Shown: piece after piece, positions 34,478-42,235 of the stretch
Layout: every line of letters starts with the position of its first letter
Position numbering within the stretch: position 1 is the first letter of the stretch
Assembly (NCBI GenBank): GCA_900759045.1
Contig: CAAETU010000074.1
Span: forward strand, 1 to 46,286
Length of the DNA: 46,286 nucleotides
Reading direction: 5' to 3'
DNA from: an uncultured Collinsella sp.
Lineage (GTDB): Bacteria > Actinomycetota > Coriobacteriia > Coriobacteriales > Coriobacteriaceae
Notes under the pieces: generated by a model
Seen by the model: the letters and a program-made list of their open reading frames with translations, nothing else
What the model was told of the DNA's origin: nothing
Databases searched by the model: none
Program-made: the position numbers and the translations under genes

Positions 34478-35740
34478 GTGCAAAACACGAAGCAAAAGGC
34501 GAGCACCAAGCAAAAGCTGACCATTGCGGCCATCTTTGGCGCCATGGGCCCCGGTCTGTTGGCGGCGCTTTCGGGTAATGACGCCGGCGGCATCGCCACG
34601 TATTCCAGCGCCGGAGCCAGCTATGGTTACAAGATGCTCTGGATGCTTCCCGTCATGACCGTGCTGCTCGTCGTGACGCAGGAGACCGCAGCGCGTTGCG
34701 GCTGTGTCACAGGCAAGGGCCTTGCGTCGCTCATTCGCGAGCGCTTTGGCGTGCGCAGGAGCGTGCTGGCCATGGCGGCGCTGCTGATCGCCAACACGGC
34801 CGTTACCATCTCGGAGTTTGCGGGTATCGCGAGCGGCCTGGCCCTGTTTGGGGTGCCGGCGAGCATTTCGGTGCCATTGGTGGCCCTGCTGGTTTGGATG
34901 CTTACCATGTCGGGTAGTTTCCAGCGCATCGAGAAGATTTTACTGCTGGTGAGCTGCGTGTTCGTGACCTATATCGTTGCCGCCTTTATGGCCGGCCCCA
35001 ACTGGGGCGAGGTCGCGGTCGACTTGGTCGTACCCAATATTCAAAACGACCCCAGCTACGTGTCGCTGGTAGTTGCCACGATCGGCACCACCATTGCGCC
35101 GTGGATGATCTTTTTGGCGCAGAACAACGTGGTCGATAAGAATGCGGGCGAGGACGATATCGTGTTGCAGCGCATCGATACCGTGAGCGGCTCGATTGCC
35201 GCCGACATCATCGCCGGCTTTATCATCATCACGACCGGTACGGTGCTGTTCCCGGCGGGCGTCCAGATTAGCGACGCTGCCGATGCGGCCCGCGCGCTGG
35301 AGCCCATCGCCGGTCAGTGGTCCACGGTGCTGTTCGCCTCGGGTCTGGTCGCGGCGAGCTTTTTGGCCGCTTGCGTGCTGCCGGGCGTTACGTCGAGCGC
35401 TATCTGCGAGGCATTTGGCTGGGAGCGCGGCGCCGACCGCAGCTGGGACGAGGCTCCGGTCTATCGCGGCATCATTACGGCCATCATTGGCATCTCTGCC
35501 GTGCTGGTGCTTATGCCCGGCGTCGACCTGTTCCAGATTATGATGACCTCGCAGGTCATTAACGGTGTGCTGCTGCCCGTAGTGCTGGTGTTCCAGGTGG
35601 TTATCGCTGCCGATCGCCATATTATGGGCGGCAACCGTAACGGCCGCGTGTGGAATGTACTTACGTGGGCGACCATTGGCGTGATTACGGTGCTGACGGT
35701 TGTCATGTTTGTCCTACAGGCGATGGGCTACAGCGCGTAA
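34478..35740 (+). CDS. Nramp-family divalent cation transporter, Mg2+-type (NRMT-like)
   Basis: This 420-residue transporter has about 11 helices. It begins at GTG 34478 with AGGTGG 4 bp upstream; the frame is open to 34415 inside the previous gene. Helix 1 carries SGNDAGGIATYSSAGASYGY where Mn/Fe Nramps have DPGN: the Asp (Asp35) is kept but the Asn is Gly. Helix 6 has TIAPWMIF instead of the usual MPHN, so the metal-ligating Met is Ala207 and His is Trp209. Loss of that soft Met ligand marks the Nramp-related Mg2+ transporters, studied in Eggerthella lenta, also a coriobacterium. Coupling to the MgtE-like gene fits Mg2+ uptake. Mg2+ specificity is inferred. Confidence 0.85.
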   Translation: MQNTKQKASTKQKLTIAAIFGAMGPGLLAALSGNDAGGIATYSSAGASYGYKMLWMLPVMTVLLVVTQETAARCGCVTGKGLASLIRERFGVRRSVLAMAALLIANTAVTISEFAGIASGLALFGVPASISVPLVALLVWMLTMSGSFQRIEKILLLVSCVFVTYIVAAFMAGPNWGEVAVDLVVPNIQNDPSYVSLVVATIGTTIAPWMIFLAQNNVVDKNAGEDDIVLQRIDTVSGSIAADIIAGFIIITTGTVLFPAGVQISDAADAARALEPIAGQWSTVLFASGLVAASFLAACVLPGVTSSAICEAFGWERGADRSWDEAPVYRGIITAIIGISAVLVLMPGVDLFQIMMTSQVINGVLLPVVLVFQVVIAADRHIMGGNRNGRVWNVLTWATIGVITVLTVVMFVLQAMGYSA

Positions 35741-35758
35741 CGCCCACTTTTGCTTCCG

Positions 35759-35792
35759 AACAGGCCGCAGCGATGGACTGCGGCCTGTTTTT
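35759..35792 (+). terminator. Rho-independent terminator after the Nramp gene
   Basis: A perfect 12-bp stem, AACAGGCCGCAG (35759-35770) with CTGCGGCCTGTT (35778-35789), has a 7-base loop and runs into TTTTT. Confidence 0.9.
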
Positions 35793-35821
35793 GTCTGCTA
35801 TAGGGTGTTAGTTATATAGCA

Positions 35822-36051
35822 GTGGGCAAAAAATGCCAAATATGAGTACTGTTGCTAAGTGAATAGCATTTACATCCAAGAAGATAATGAACATAACATA
35901 TAATATGTTCATTAAAATTGGCTCCGATACGCCTTAAACCAGTCAGGTTGGCTGCTTTAAGGGGTTGTAGGGTTTGCTCAGACGTCATTATGGGTGGGTT
36001 TGCCTGCTACTAAAATGGTAACAGTACTCATATTTGCCCTTTTTTGCCCAC
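35822..36051. mobile_element. MITE-like AT-rich element with 32-bp terminal inverted repeats
   Basis: The 32-bp ends 35822-35853 and 36020-36051 are inverted copies with two mismatches; shared strings are GTGGGCAAAAAA and AAATATGAGTACTGTT. The 166-bp interior is AT-rich compared with its neighbours. It holds a perfect 11-bp palindrome, TAATGAACATA (35885-35895) with TATGTTCATTA (35904-35914), enclosing a TATAAT. It also holds a CCTTAAA/TTTAAGG hairpin (35932-35962). There is no ORF and no clear target-site duplication. The remainder of 35793-36282 carries only further short repeats. Confidence 0.6.
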
Positions 36052-36195
36052 GACCCCTTGGAGCCGGCTCGAAAAAAGTGATTTTGGATTGTTTGCTGCG
36101 GGTGTGTGTTTGGAAACAACGCTCGGGGTGGCGAGGTGCCCAGAATTCGGCCGCAAGGAGGGCGTTTCTCGGCTGTGTCAGGAGTGTCCCTGGGT

Positions 36196-36260
36196 GCCGG
36201 CACATAAGGAACGTCCTTAACTGCCGGAGGGGTGTCTGCCGTGGCAGGCACCCCTCCGGA
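36196..36260. terminator. Repeat-derived hairpins downstream of the acyltransferase gene
   Basis: CCGGCA (36199-36204) and TGCCGG (36223-36228) bound a unit with AAGGAACGTCCTTAA, related to the GTCCC repeats. It overlaps a 17-bp stem with one G-U pair, formed by 36225-36241 and 36244-36260 (arms begin CCGGAGGGGTG). It lies 22 bp beyond the stop of the minus-strand acyltransferase gene, so it probably ends that transcript, although no T-run is present. Confidence 0.6.
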
Positions 36261-36282
36261 TGTTGGAAGTTTGCGCTACGGG

Positions 36283-38535
36283 TTACTTGTCCCCGCCGAG
36301 CTTGTGCGGCTTGTAGGCGAGAGCGTTGACGAGCGCGTCGCCGGCGGATTTGACGGCTGCCGGTTGCGGATCGTTAACGTGGTCCTCGGGGTGTACGGGC
36401 AGGTCTTTCTTGACTGCATCGTGGATGAGATTGAGGTACTCGGTCACGCCGGTAGTCGACAGGTGCGTGCCGTCGCCGTCGAACAGGTCGTTGCGATTGG
36501 CGCTGTATCCATACCAGTCGATAACGCGCACGTTCTTGTAGCGCGTGGCGGCATTTGCGATAGCCTGGTTGGTGGAACCCACCCACGGCTGCGGACTGCG
36601 TGTGTTCACAAACGCGACGATACGCTTGTCACCGGCATCGGTCATGATGGCATCGATCTGGTCGTCAGTTACCAGGCCATTGGTGCCCAGTGCAAAGACC
36701 ACGACCTTGCCGGCAAGGTTCTGTTGGAGATAGCCCTCAAATGTTGCGCGGCCCGCATCGAACTGGCGGCCCTTTTCGGCATCGATGTGACTGTGGGGGA
36801 ACACGCCGTCAAAGGAATCGACGGCGCGCAGCGACACGGAGTCGCCGATCATCAGCAGGTCGTAGGATCCGTCGGGGAAGCCGTCGTTGTCCTTATCGGT
36901 GTCGTCGGCTGCCTGCTGGTCTTTGGGAGCGGTGTTCTTGGCTTCTTTGTTGAGGATCTCGGCACCTTCACCACTCAACGCGGAGGTCTCCGGCACAAAG
37001 ATGAGGCCTCCTAGGGCAATGATCAGCACGACGCCGCAAGTGGCGCACACGGGAATATGCGCGTGCACCCAGCTTGCGGGCGTGGTGGTTCCGTCGCGGA
37101 ATTCGGAAACAGTGCGTCCAAAGGCGCCCTTCCTAAACGGAGTCTCGATAAAGCGATAGCAGAACTCTGCCACGGCGACCACCACAAGTACCTGCAAGAT
37201 GTACTGCCACCAGGGCGTATCGTTGATGTTGGCGACCGGGTTCATAAGCAGCAGCAGCGGATAGTGCCACAGATAGATACTGTACGAGCGCTTGCCGACC
37301 CACACGAGCGGCTCGGCGGCAAGGGCGCGCGCGACCAAGCCCTGGGGCTGTACGCAGGCGGCAATGACCATGAGCATGAGGATGGAGCACAGCAGCGTGC
37401 CTCCGCGATATTGGAAAGCGGTGTAGCCGTTGGTGAGCGCGACCATGGCCGCAAGGCCGACCAGGCCCACAACGCCCAGCACGTCGATGGACGCAGGCGA
37501 GGACCAAAAGCGTGCGAGCGCACTCGGCTGAGCTGGGGCGGCCTCGGCTGCAGAATTGATCTTCTTGTCATGCCCACCCTTGGCGTTCTTGTCGAGCTTA
37601 ACGCGCTTGGCAGCGCTCACTAGGCGGTCGAGTCCTAGGCGATGGGCAAGGCGAACCGGCGCTAGGTCGCGATCGGGGATAAATGCCATCCATGCACCCA
37701 ACAGCAGCGAGAACACGCGGGTATCCGTGCCGTAGTACACACGGCTGGGGTCGGCGGTAGGGTTGTAGAGCACCATCATGGCAAGGGCGGATGCCGCTGC
37801 GAGCCCCAGGACCACACGGCGCGTGTTGGGTTTGCTCATATGCATGGACACCATGGCAAACAGCAGCGGTGGCCAAATCAGATAGAACTGCTCCTCGATA
37901 GCGAGCGACCAGAAGTGCGTGAGCGGCGAGGGGTCGCCCAGAGCATTAAAGTACGAAACATCCTGCGCAATCTGCCACCAGTTGTTAAAGAACAGCAGCG
38001 ACGGCAGGATGTCGGGGCGCATCTTGGTGAGCATTACGTGGTTAAAGATGGTGCACAGCGCGCAGGTCACTACTACAACGGTTACCACGGCGGGGAATAG
38101 GCGGCGAATGCGGCGGATCCAGAAGCTCTTGAGGTCGATGCGGCCGGTCTTGGCTACTTCGTTGAGCAGCAGGCGCGTGATCAGATAGCCCGAAAGCACA
38201 AAGAAAATCGTGACGCCGAGCAAGCCGCCCTGCGCCCAGGTGAGGTTGAGGTGGTAGAGCACCACCGCGACAACGGCGAGTGTGCGTAGGCCATCGAGGG
38301 CGGGGATATAACGGGACTTGGGGCGAGCGGGCGTCTGATGGTCGGCAGCCGGTGAGCAGACACCGTCGTTGGCGCTGGCGTGCGCGGACTTGCTGGAGGA
38401 CGCGGGCGTACGACGTGAGTCCGCGCCACGGTGTGTCTCGTTGGTGCGGGGTTTGCCCTGCGGACGTTCGTGCGGAGTCTGCGCCTGGGCCGTGCGGCGT
38501 CGGCCGCGTGAGCTCGATTGCGGGAGTTGTTCCAT
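36283..38535 (-). CDS. OatA-like cell-surface O-acetyltransferase (acyltransferase-3 + SGNH domain)
   Basis: This 750-residue protein has a charged, low-complexity cytoplasmic N-terminus of about 70 residues. An acyltransferase-3 membrane domain follows at about 73-490, starting RYIPALDGLRTLAVVAVVLYHL with the family's R-G/R-T pattern and FFVLSGYLIT. The C-terminal extracellular SGNH-type domain covers about 555-730, with nucleophile Ser in MIGDSVSL, Asn in ALGTNG, and the Asp/His pair in DGTHLS. The combination is that of OatA, which acetylates peptidoglycan or another surface glycan to resist lysozyme. A polar insert of about 45 residues (around 310-345) interrupts the membrane domain. GGATGA precedes the ATG by about 7 bp. 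The acceptor glycan is not known. Confidence 0.9.
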   Translation of the reverse strand: MEQLPQSSSRGRRRTAQAQTPHERPQGKPRTNETHRGADSRRTPASSSKSAHASANDGVCSPAADHQTPARPKSRYIPALDGLRTLAVVAVVLYHLNLTWAQGGLLGVTIFFVLSGYLITRLLLNEVAKTGRIDLKSFWIRRIRRLFPAVVTVVVVTCALCTIFNHVMLTKMRPDILPSLLFFNNWWQIAQDVSYFNALGDPSPLTHFWSLAIEEQFYLIWPPLLFAMVSMHMSKPNTRRVVLGLAAASALAMMVLYNPTADPSRVYYGTDTRVFSLLLGAWMAFIPDRDLAPVRLAHRLGLDRLVSAAKRVKLDKNAKGGHDKKINSAAEAAPAQPSALARFWSSPASIDVLGVVGLVGLAAMVALTNGYTAFQYRGGTLLCSILMLMVIAACVQPQGLVARALAAEPLVWVGKRSYSIYLWHYPLLLLMNPVANINDTPWWQYILQVLVVVAVAEFCYRFIETPFRKGAFGRTVSEFRDGTTTPASWVHAHIPVCATCGVVLIIALGGLIFVPETSALSGEGAEILNKEAKNTAPKDQQAADDTDKDNDGFPDGSYDLLMIGDSVSLRAVDSFDGVFPHSHIDAEKGRQFDAGRATFEGYLQQNLAGKVVVFALGTNGLVTDDQIDAIMTDAGDKRIVAFVNTRSPQPWVGSTNQAIANAATRYKNVRVIDWYGYSANRNDLFDGDGTHLSTTGVTEYLNLIHDAVKKDLPVHPEDHVNDPQPAAVKSAGDALVNALAYKPHKLGGDK

Positions 38536-38722
38536 AAAATATCATCCAATGACGAGAATAGTCAGCACATATTCATTGTAGCCGCCTGCTCCTGTGAATG
38601 CTTGCTGCTGGCGCAACCTCAAGCGCGCGTCCACATCAAAGTGAACTAAAGTTATAGGGGGTGCGAAGGCGCACAATCGACGGTCGCCGGTGGGTGCAAA
38701 GCCCGCAGACGAGGAGGTTTCC

Positions 38723-39694
38723 ATGGCAGATAACGGCATCGTTGCGGTGTTCGGCAGTATGAACATGGACCTTTCGGTGGCGTGCGAGCGCATGCCACGT
38801 GCGGGCGAGACCGTCGGCGGCAGCGGGTTTATCACCAACGCTGGCGGCAAAGGCGCCAACCAGGCCGTGGCAGCTGCGCGCATGGGCGCGCGCACGTGCA
38901 TGATCGGCGCGGTCGGGCGCGATGCGTTTGGCGATGCGCTGGTGGCGGGACTTCAGGATGCCGGCGTGGGCGTTGAGTTCGTGGCGCGGCGCGACGACGT
39001 GGAGACGGGCACGGCGACCATCATCCGCTGCGAGAGCGATAACCGCATCGTGCTGTCTCCGGGCGCCAACCATGCGCTTACGGGCGATGATGTGGCCTGT
39101 GCGCTGCGCTATCTGGTGGCCGATGAGCTCGACCGCGATGCCTGTGGGCTCGCCCCCGCGGCCGGCAGCGTCTTTATCGCCCAGGGCGAATGCGATCTGA
39201 TGGCGACGGCCGAGGCGCTTGCCTGCGCTCACGAGCTGGGGTTCTATACGGTCTTTAATCCGGCGCCCGCCTGTGAGTTGCCGGCGGGTGCGTGGCCCGC
39301 AGTCGACCTCGTCTGTCCCAACGAGACCGAATGCCAGGCACTGACGGGCATTTTGCCCGCAGATGACGCGAGTTGTGCCGAAGCGCTCAATGCTCTACTC
39401 GCCAAGGGTGCCGGAGCTGCGGTCATCACGTTGGGCGGCGCCGGATCGGTTACGCTCGGCGATGACGGCGAGCTGCTGCGCATGCCGGCGCTTTCGAGCT
39501 CGGTGGTCGACACCACGGCGGCCGGCGATACGTTTATCGGCGCACTTGCAGCTGCCCGCCTGGAGGGCCTGCCGCTCTTTGAGTGCATGGCCGCGGGCGC
39601 TCGCGCCTCGGCGGTGACGGTGTCGCGCTTGGGTGCGCAGCAATCGATTCCCACGCGTGCCGAAGTTGAGCGCGTGTTTGATTTAGACGATTAA
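38723..39694 (+). CDS. rbsK: Ribokinase
   Basis: This 323-residue PfkB-family sugar kinase phosphorylates ribose to ribose 5-phosphate. The substrate motif is GGKGANQAVAAARMGA at about residues 41-56. The anion-hole and catalytic motif reads DTTAAGDTF (usually DTTGAGD), with the catalytic Asp present. The N-terminal GSMNMDLSV is typical of RbsK. The start is ATG 38723, with GAGGAGG 5 bp before it; the frame is open to 38690 without such a site. It is followed after 28 bp by a nucleoside hydrolase gene, and the pair forms a short route from nucleosides to ribose 5-phosphate. Confidence 0.93.
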   Translation: MADNGIVAVFGSMNMDLSVACERMPRAGETVGGSGFITNAGGKGANQAVAAARMGARTCMIGAVGRDAFGDALVAGLQDAGVGVEFVARRDDVETGTATIIRCESDNRIVLSPGANHALTGDDVACALRYLVADELDRDACGLAPAAGSVFIAQGECDLMATAEALACAHELGFYTVFNPAPACELPAGAWPAVDLVCPNETECQALTGILPADDASCAEALNALLAKGAGAAVITLGGAGSVTLGDDGELLRMPALSSSVVDTTAAGDTFIGALAAARLEGLPLFECMAAGARASAVTVSRLGAQQSIPTRAEVERVFDLDD

Positions 39695-39722
39695 GTACAA
39701 GACGGAGAAGCGGAGTAGAACA

Positions 39723-40697
39723 ATGGCAACCAAGAAGCTGATCCTTGATCTGGATATGGGTGTGGACGACGCCATGGCGCTCGCCTATGCCATCGCGAGC
39801 CCCGAGGTGGAGCTCGTCGGCATTACCACGTGCTTTGGCAACGTGCGCGTCGAGCAGTCGGCGCACAACTGCCTGGCGGTGCTTGACCTGCTGGGCCGCC
39901 CCGAGGTTCCGGTGTACCTGGGTGCCGACCGCCCCATAAAGGCGAGCGAGCCCTATACGCCGCCAGCGTCAGCCACGCTCATCCACGGCAAGAACGGCAT
40001 CGGTGGCGCGAGCGTGCCCGCGTCGCCCTATGAGCCGGTGGGGGCAACGTCTGCCGACGGCAACGCGGCGGTCGATTACCTGATCGATGCTGCGCGCACC
40101 TATGGCCCCGACCTGGTCTATGTGGCGACCGGTCCGCTTTCCAACTTGGCGCTTGCCCTGGAGCGCGACGCGGCAGCGATGATGTCCATCGGCCGCGTGG
40201 TGGTGATGGGTGGCGCCCTGACCGCGCCCGGCAACGTGAGCGCGGGCGCCGAGGCCAACATGGCGAGCGATCCCGAGGCTGCCGATGCGGTGCTGCGTTC
40301 GGGCCGCAAGCTCACCATGGTTGGTCTGGACGTGACGCATCGCGTGGTGCTCACGCGCCGCGATATTGCCGGCTGGACGGGCTCGGGCACTATGGCCGGC
40401 TGCGCGTTTGCGAGCATGGTCGAGCACTACATTGGCTCGTACGAGATGAACGCATCTTACCTGGGTGGTTGTGCGCTGCACGATCCGCTAGCCGTTGCCG
40501 TGGCGATCGACCCCACGCTCGTGGGTGCGCTCGGCTGCAATCTGCGTGTTGATCTGCTGGGCGAGTATCGCGGCCGCACCATCTGCGATGAGCGCCGCGT
40601 GGCAGATCCCGACAAGAGCGCGCTTGTGGCACTGACTGTGGATGCCCCGCGCTTCCTTTCCGAGTTCAAGGCACGTATGGCCCGCGTCCTGGGCTAA
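39723..40697 (+). CDS. Inosine-uridine-preferring nucleoside hydrolase
   Basis: This 324-residue enzyme of the IUNH family hydrolyses ribonucleosides to base and ribose. The Ca2+-binding aspartates are in DLDMGVDDAMAL at residues 8-19 (family DxDxxxDD). The segments ATGPLSNLALAL, GAEANMASDPEAA and GLDVTHRVVLT match the conserved ribose-binding and catalytic positions, including the catalytic His. It lies 28 bp after ribokinase and is probably co-transcribed, so the ribose it frees is trapped by RbsK. The exact nucleoside preference cannot be read from the sequence. Confidence 0.92.
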   Translation: MATKKLILDLDMGVDDAMALAYAIASPEVELVGITTCFGNVRVEQSAHNCLAVLDLLGRPEVPVYLGADRPIKASEPYTPPASATLIHGKNGIGGASVPASPYEPVGATSADGNAAVDYLIDAARTYGPDLVYVATGPLSNLALALERDAAAMMSIGRVVVMGGALTAPGNVSAGAEANMASDPEAADAVLRSGRKLTMVGLDVTHRVVLTRRDIAGWTGSGTMAGCAFASMVEHYIGSYEMNASYLGGCALHDPLAVAVAIDPTLVGALGCNLRVDLLGEYRGRTICDERRVADPDKSALVALTVDAPRFLSEFKARMARVLG

Positions 40698-40705
40698 GTT
40701 GTCTT

Positions 40706-40777
40706 TTTGGGACGGGGCTTTTTTGACTGGTATGATTGGTGCGACCATTCGAACCAGCTAAAAGAGCCCGTCCCAAA
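40706..40777. promoter_or_regulatory. Long inverted repeat containing the probable luxS promoter
   Basis: The arms TTTGGGACGGG (40706-40716) and CCCGTCCCAAA (40767-40777) are perfect complements, and pairing continues inward through CTTTTTTGACTGG and CCAGCTAAAAGAG with gaps. The loop holds TGGTATGAT (40728-40736), an extended -10 sequence, with TTGGGA 18 bp before it. The structure may both end the nucleoside hydrolase transcript and start that of luxS. Confidence 0.5.
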
Positions 40778-40799
40778 TTGACTACCGAGAGGATCTGCC

Positions 40800-41288
40800 A
40801 TGGAGCGCATCGCGAGTTTTTCCGTTGACCATCTGCTGCTTGAGCCCGGCGTGTATGTGAGCCGCATCGACCGCGATCCGGCGACCGGCGCCGCCGTCAC
40901 CACCTTTGACCTGCGCCTGACCACGCCCAATAAGGAACCGGTTATGAACACGGCCGAGTGCCACACTATCGAGCATCTGGGCGCGACGTTCCTCCGCAAT
41001 CATGCCGAGTGGTCGAGCCGCATTGTCTACTTTGGCCCCATGGGCTGCCGCACGGGCTTTTACCTCGTCGTTTTCGGTGAGCTGACGAGCGAGGAAATCT
41101 TGCCGCTCGTGCGCGAACTGTTCGAGTTTGTCGCCGGCTTTGAGGGCGATGTCCCCGGTGCCGCTCCCGAGGAATGCGGTAACTACCTGGACCAGAACCT
41201 TCCCATGGCAAACTGGCTCGCGCGCCGCTACCTCGACCGCGACCTGGCCGATATCGACGAGAAGCACCTGCACTATCAGCAGGCGTAA
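40800..41288 (+). CDS. luxS: S-ribosylhomocysteine lyase
   Basis: This 162-residue LuxS converts S-ribosylhomocysteine to homocysteine and DPD, the precursor of autoinducer-2. The metal ligands are the two His of HTIEHL (about residues 56-61) and the Cys of EECGNYLD (about 129). The catalytic Cys is in MGCRTGFYL and the general base Glu in HTIEH. All key residues are intact, and the length is normal. GAGAGGA lies 7 bp before the ATG. The companion nucleosidase pfs and methionine-cycle genes are not in the window. It is transcribed alone between two hairpins. Confidence 0.97.
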   Translation: MERIASFSVDHLLLEPGVYVSRIDRDPATGAAVTTFDLRLTTPNKEPVMNTAECHTIEHLGATFLRNHAEWSSRIVYFGPMGCRTGFYLVVFGELTSEEILPLVRELFEFVAGFEGDVPGAAPEECGNYLDQNLPMANWLARRYLDRDLADIDEKHLHYQQA

Positions 41289-41319
41289 GGCTGCTTGCAG
41301 GAATAACGTTTGTGCCAGA

Positions 41320-41349
41320 AGCACTCCCGCTCTTGCGGAGCGCTTTTTA
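41320..41349 (+). terminator. Rho-independent terminator after luxS
   Basis: AGCACTCCCGC (41320-41330) pairs imperfectly with GCGGAGCGCT (41335-41344) around TCTT. A TTTT run follows. Confidence 0.75.
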
Positions 41350-41365
41350 TACCGAGTGCTCAAAA

Positions 41366-41412
41366 TAGAACAAGATTGTTCTAGAATGTTCATAATGTCA
41401 TGTAAACGAACA
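41366..41412 (+). promoter_or_regulatory. Operator-like palindromes and -10 box before the DUF4867 gene
   Basis: A perfect 7-4-7 palindrome, TAGAACAAGATTGTTCTA (41366-41383), is followed by CATAAT (41391-41396). A further TGTTC (41388-41392) and GAACA (41408-41412) pair spans the -10. The repeated GAACA/TGTTC half-sites at and around the -10 suggest a repressor. No regulator gene is adjacent. Confidence 0.55.
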
Positions 41413-41421
41413 GGAGCGAAC

Positions 41422-42066
41422 ATGCATATCTACTCTGTCTCTGATCCCGAGTTCAAGTCCTATGGCAACGTTTGGGATAACGTTCCGTCCGAGCTTACGT
41501 CACCCGTGCTCGAGGCGCTTGCCTCCACGCCCATCCCTGAGGGCAGCAAATACGTGGCAAGCGCGCCGGAGCTCGAGGGCGTCAAGGATGCCGATAAACT
41601 GGGCTTTCTCATGTTTGGTGGCCGCCCCTTCCAGCTCGGCTGGTGCAACGGCCACAACACACGCCTCAACTGCCTGGAGTACCACCGCGCGAGCGAGTTC
41701 AACCTGGGTGCTCGCGATTTTATCCTGCTCGTGGCGCATCGCTGGGAGATCGAGGACGGCAAGCTCGACACCGCGTGCGTTAAGGCGTTCCACGTGCCGG
41801 CTGGCACGCTTGTTGAGGTTTTCAACACCACGCTTCACTATACGCCGTGCATGGTCGACGATGGGGGCTTCCAGGTGATGGTGGCGCTGCCCGCCGGCAC
41901 CAACGGTCCGCGCCCCGAGGCTGCGGCCGATATGCCCGCGGCCGGCGACAGCTACTGCTACTGGAAGGCCGACAAGTGGGTTCTCTGCCATGCCGACAGC
42001 CCCAAGGCTGCCGAGGGCGGCTACGTAGGCCTCATCGGCAAGAACCTCGATATCGCCGTGGACTAG
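41422..42066 (+). CDS. DUF4867 family protein (cupin-like)
   Basis: This 214-residue soluble protein begins MHIYSVSDPEFKSYG. The start is ATG 41422 with CAGGAG 6 bp upstream; the frame is open much further upstream, into luxS, but without a site. Segments such as LGFLMFGGRPFQLGWCNGHN, CLEYHRASEFNLGARDFIL and TLHYTPCMVDDGGFQVMVALP fit the DUF4867 family. The His/Glu spacing and the beta-strand pattern suggest a cupin-type sugar-binding fold similar to ureidoglycolate lyase. Relatives occur near sugar-phosphate genes in Firmicutes, but no reaction is established. It has its own promoter and operator. Confidence 0.75.
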   Translation: MHIYSVSDPEFKSYGNVWDNVPSELTSPVLEALASTPIPEGSKYVASAPELEGVKDADKLGFLMFGGRPFQLGWCNGHNTRLNCLEYHRASEFNLGARDFILLVAHRWEIEDGKLDTACVKAFHVPAGTLVEVFNTTLHYTPCMVDDGGFQVMVALPAGTNGPRPEAAADMPAAGDSYCYWKADKWVLCHADSPKAAEGGYVGLIGKNLDIAVD

Positions 42067-42071
42067 CGCAT

Positions 42072-42122
42072 CGCCCCAAACCACCACAAAGGTGCCTGTC
42101 TCCTTTGCGGTGGTTTGGGGCG
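42072..42122 (+). terminator. Large repeat-type hairpin after the DUF4867 gene
   Basis: A 21-bp stem with one mismatch (arms 42072-42092 and 42102-42122; outer bases CGCCCCAAACCACC) has the loop TGCCTGTCT. It lies 5 bp after the stop. No T-run follows. The form is that of a dispersed intergenic palindrome serving as transcript end. Confidence 0.6.
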
Positions 42123-42220
42123 GGCGGATATCGGGAAGTGCCAGACGGGGGAGGCTGCCGGGCGCCTTGCCGTCTGCGGATTTTGGGACATGCGGCCCGC
42201 TTTTTCGACCCATCTGTCGG

Positions 42221-42226
42221 TACACT
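42221..42226 (+). promoter_or_regulatory. Possible -10 box giving a near-leaderless mRNA
   Basis: TACACT lies 9 bp before the ATG at 42236, so the transcript would start within a few bases of the start codon. No ribosome-binding site precedes that ATG. No good -35 was seen. Confidence 0.35.
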
Positions 42227-42235
42227 AAAAGCACT

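Noticed and set aside
35994..36329. 111-residue open frame across the repeat region before the acyltransferase
   Set aside because: It runs through inverted repeats and into the 3' end of the opposite gene, with no ribosome-binding site or domain.
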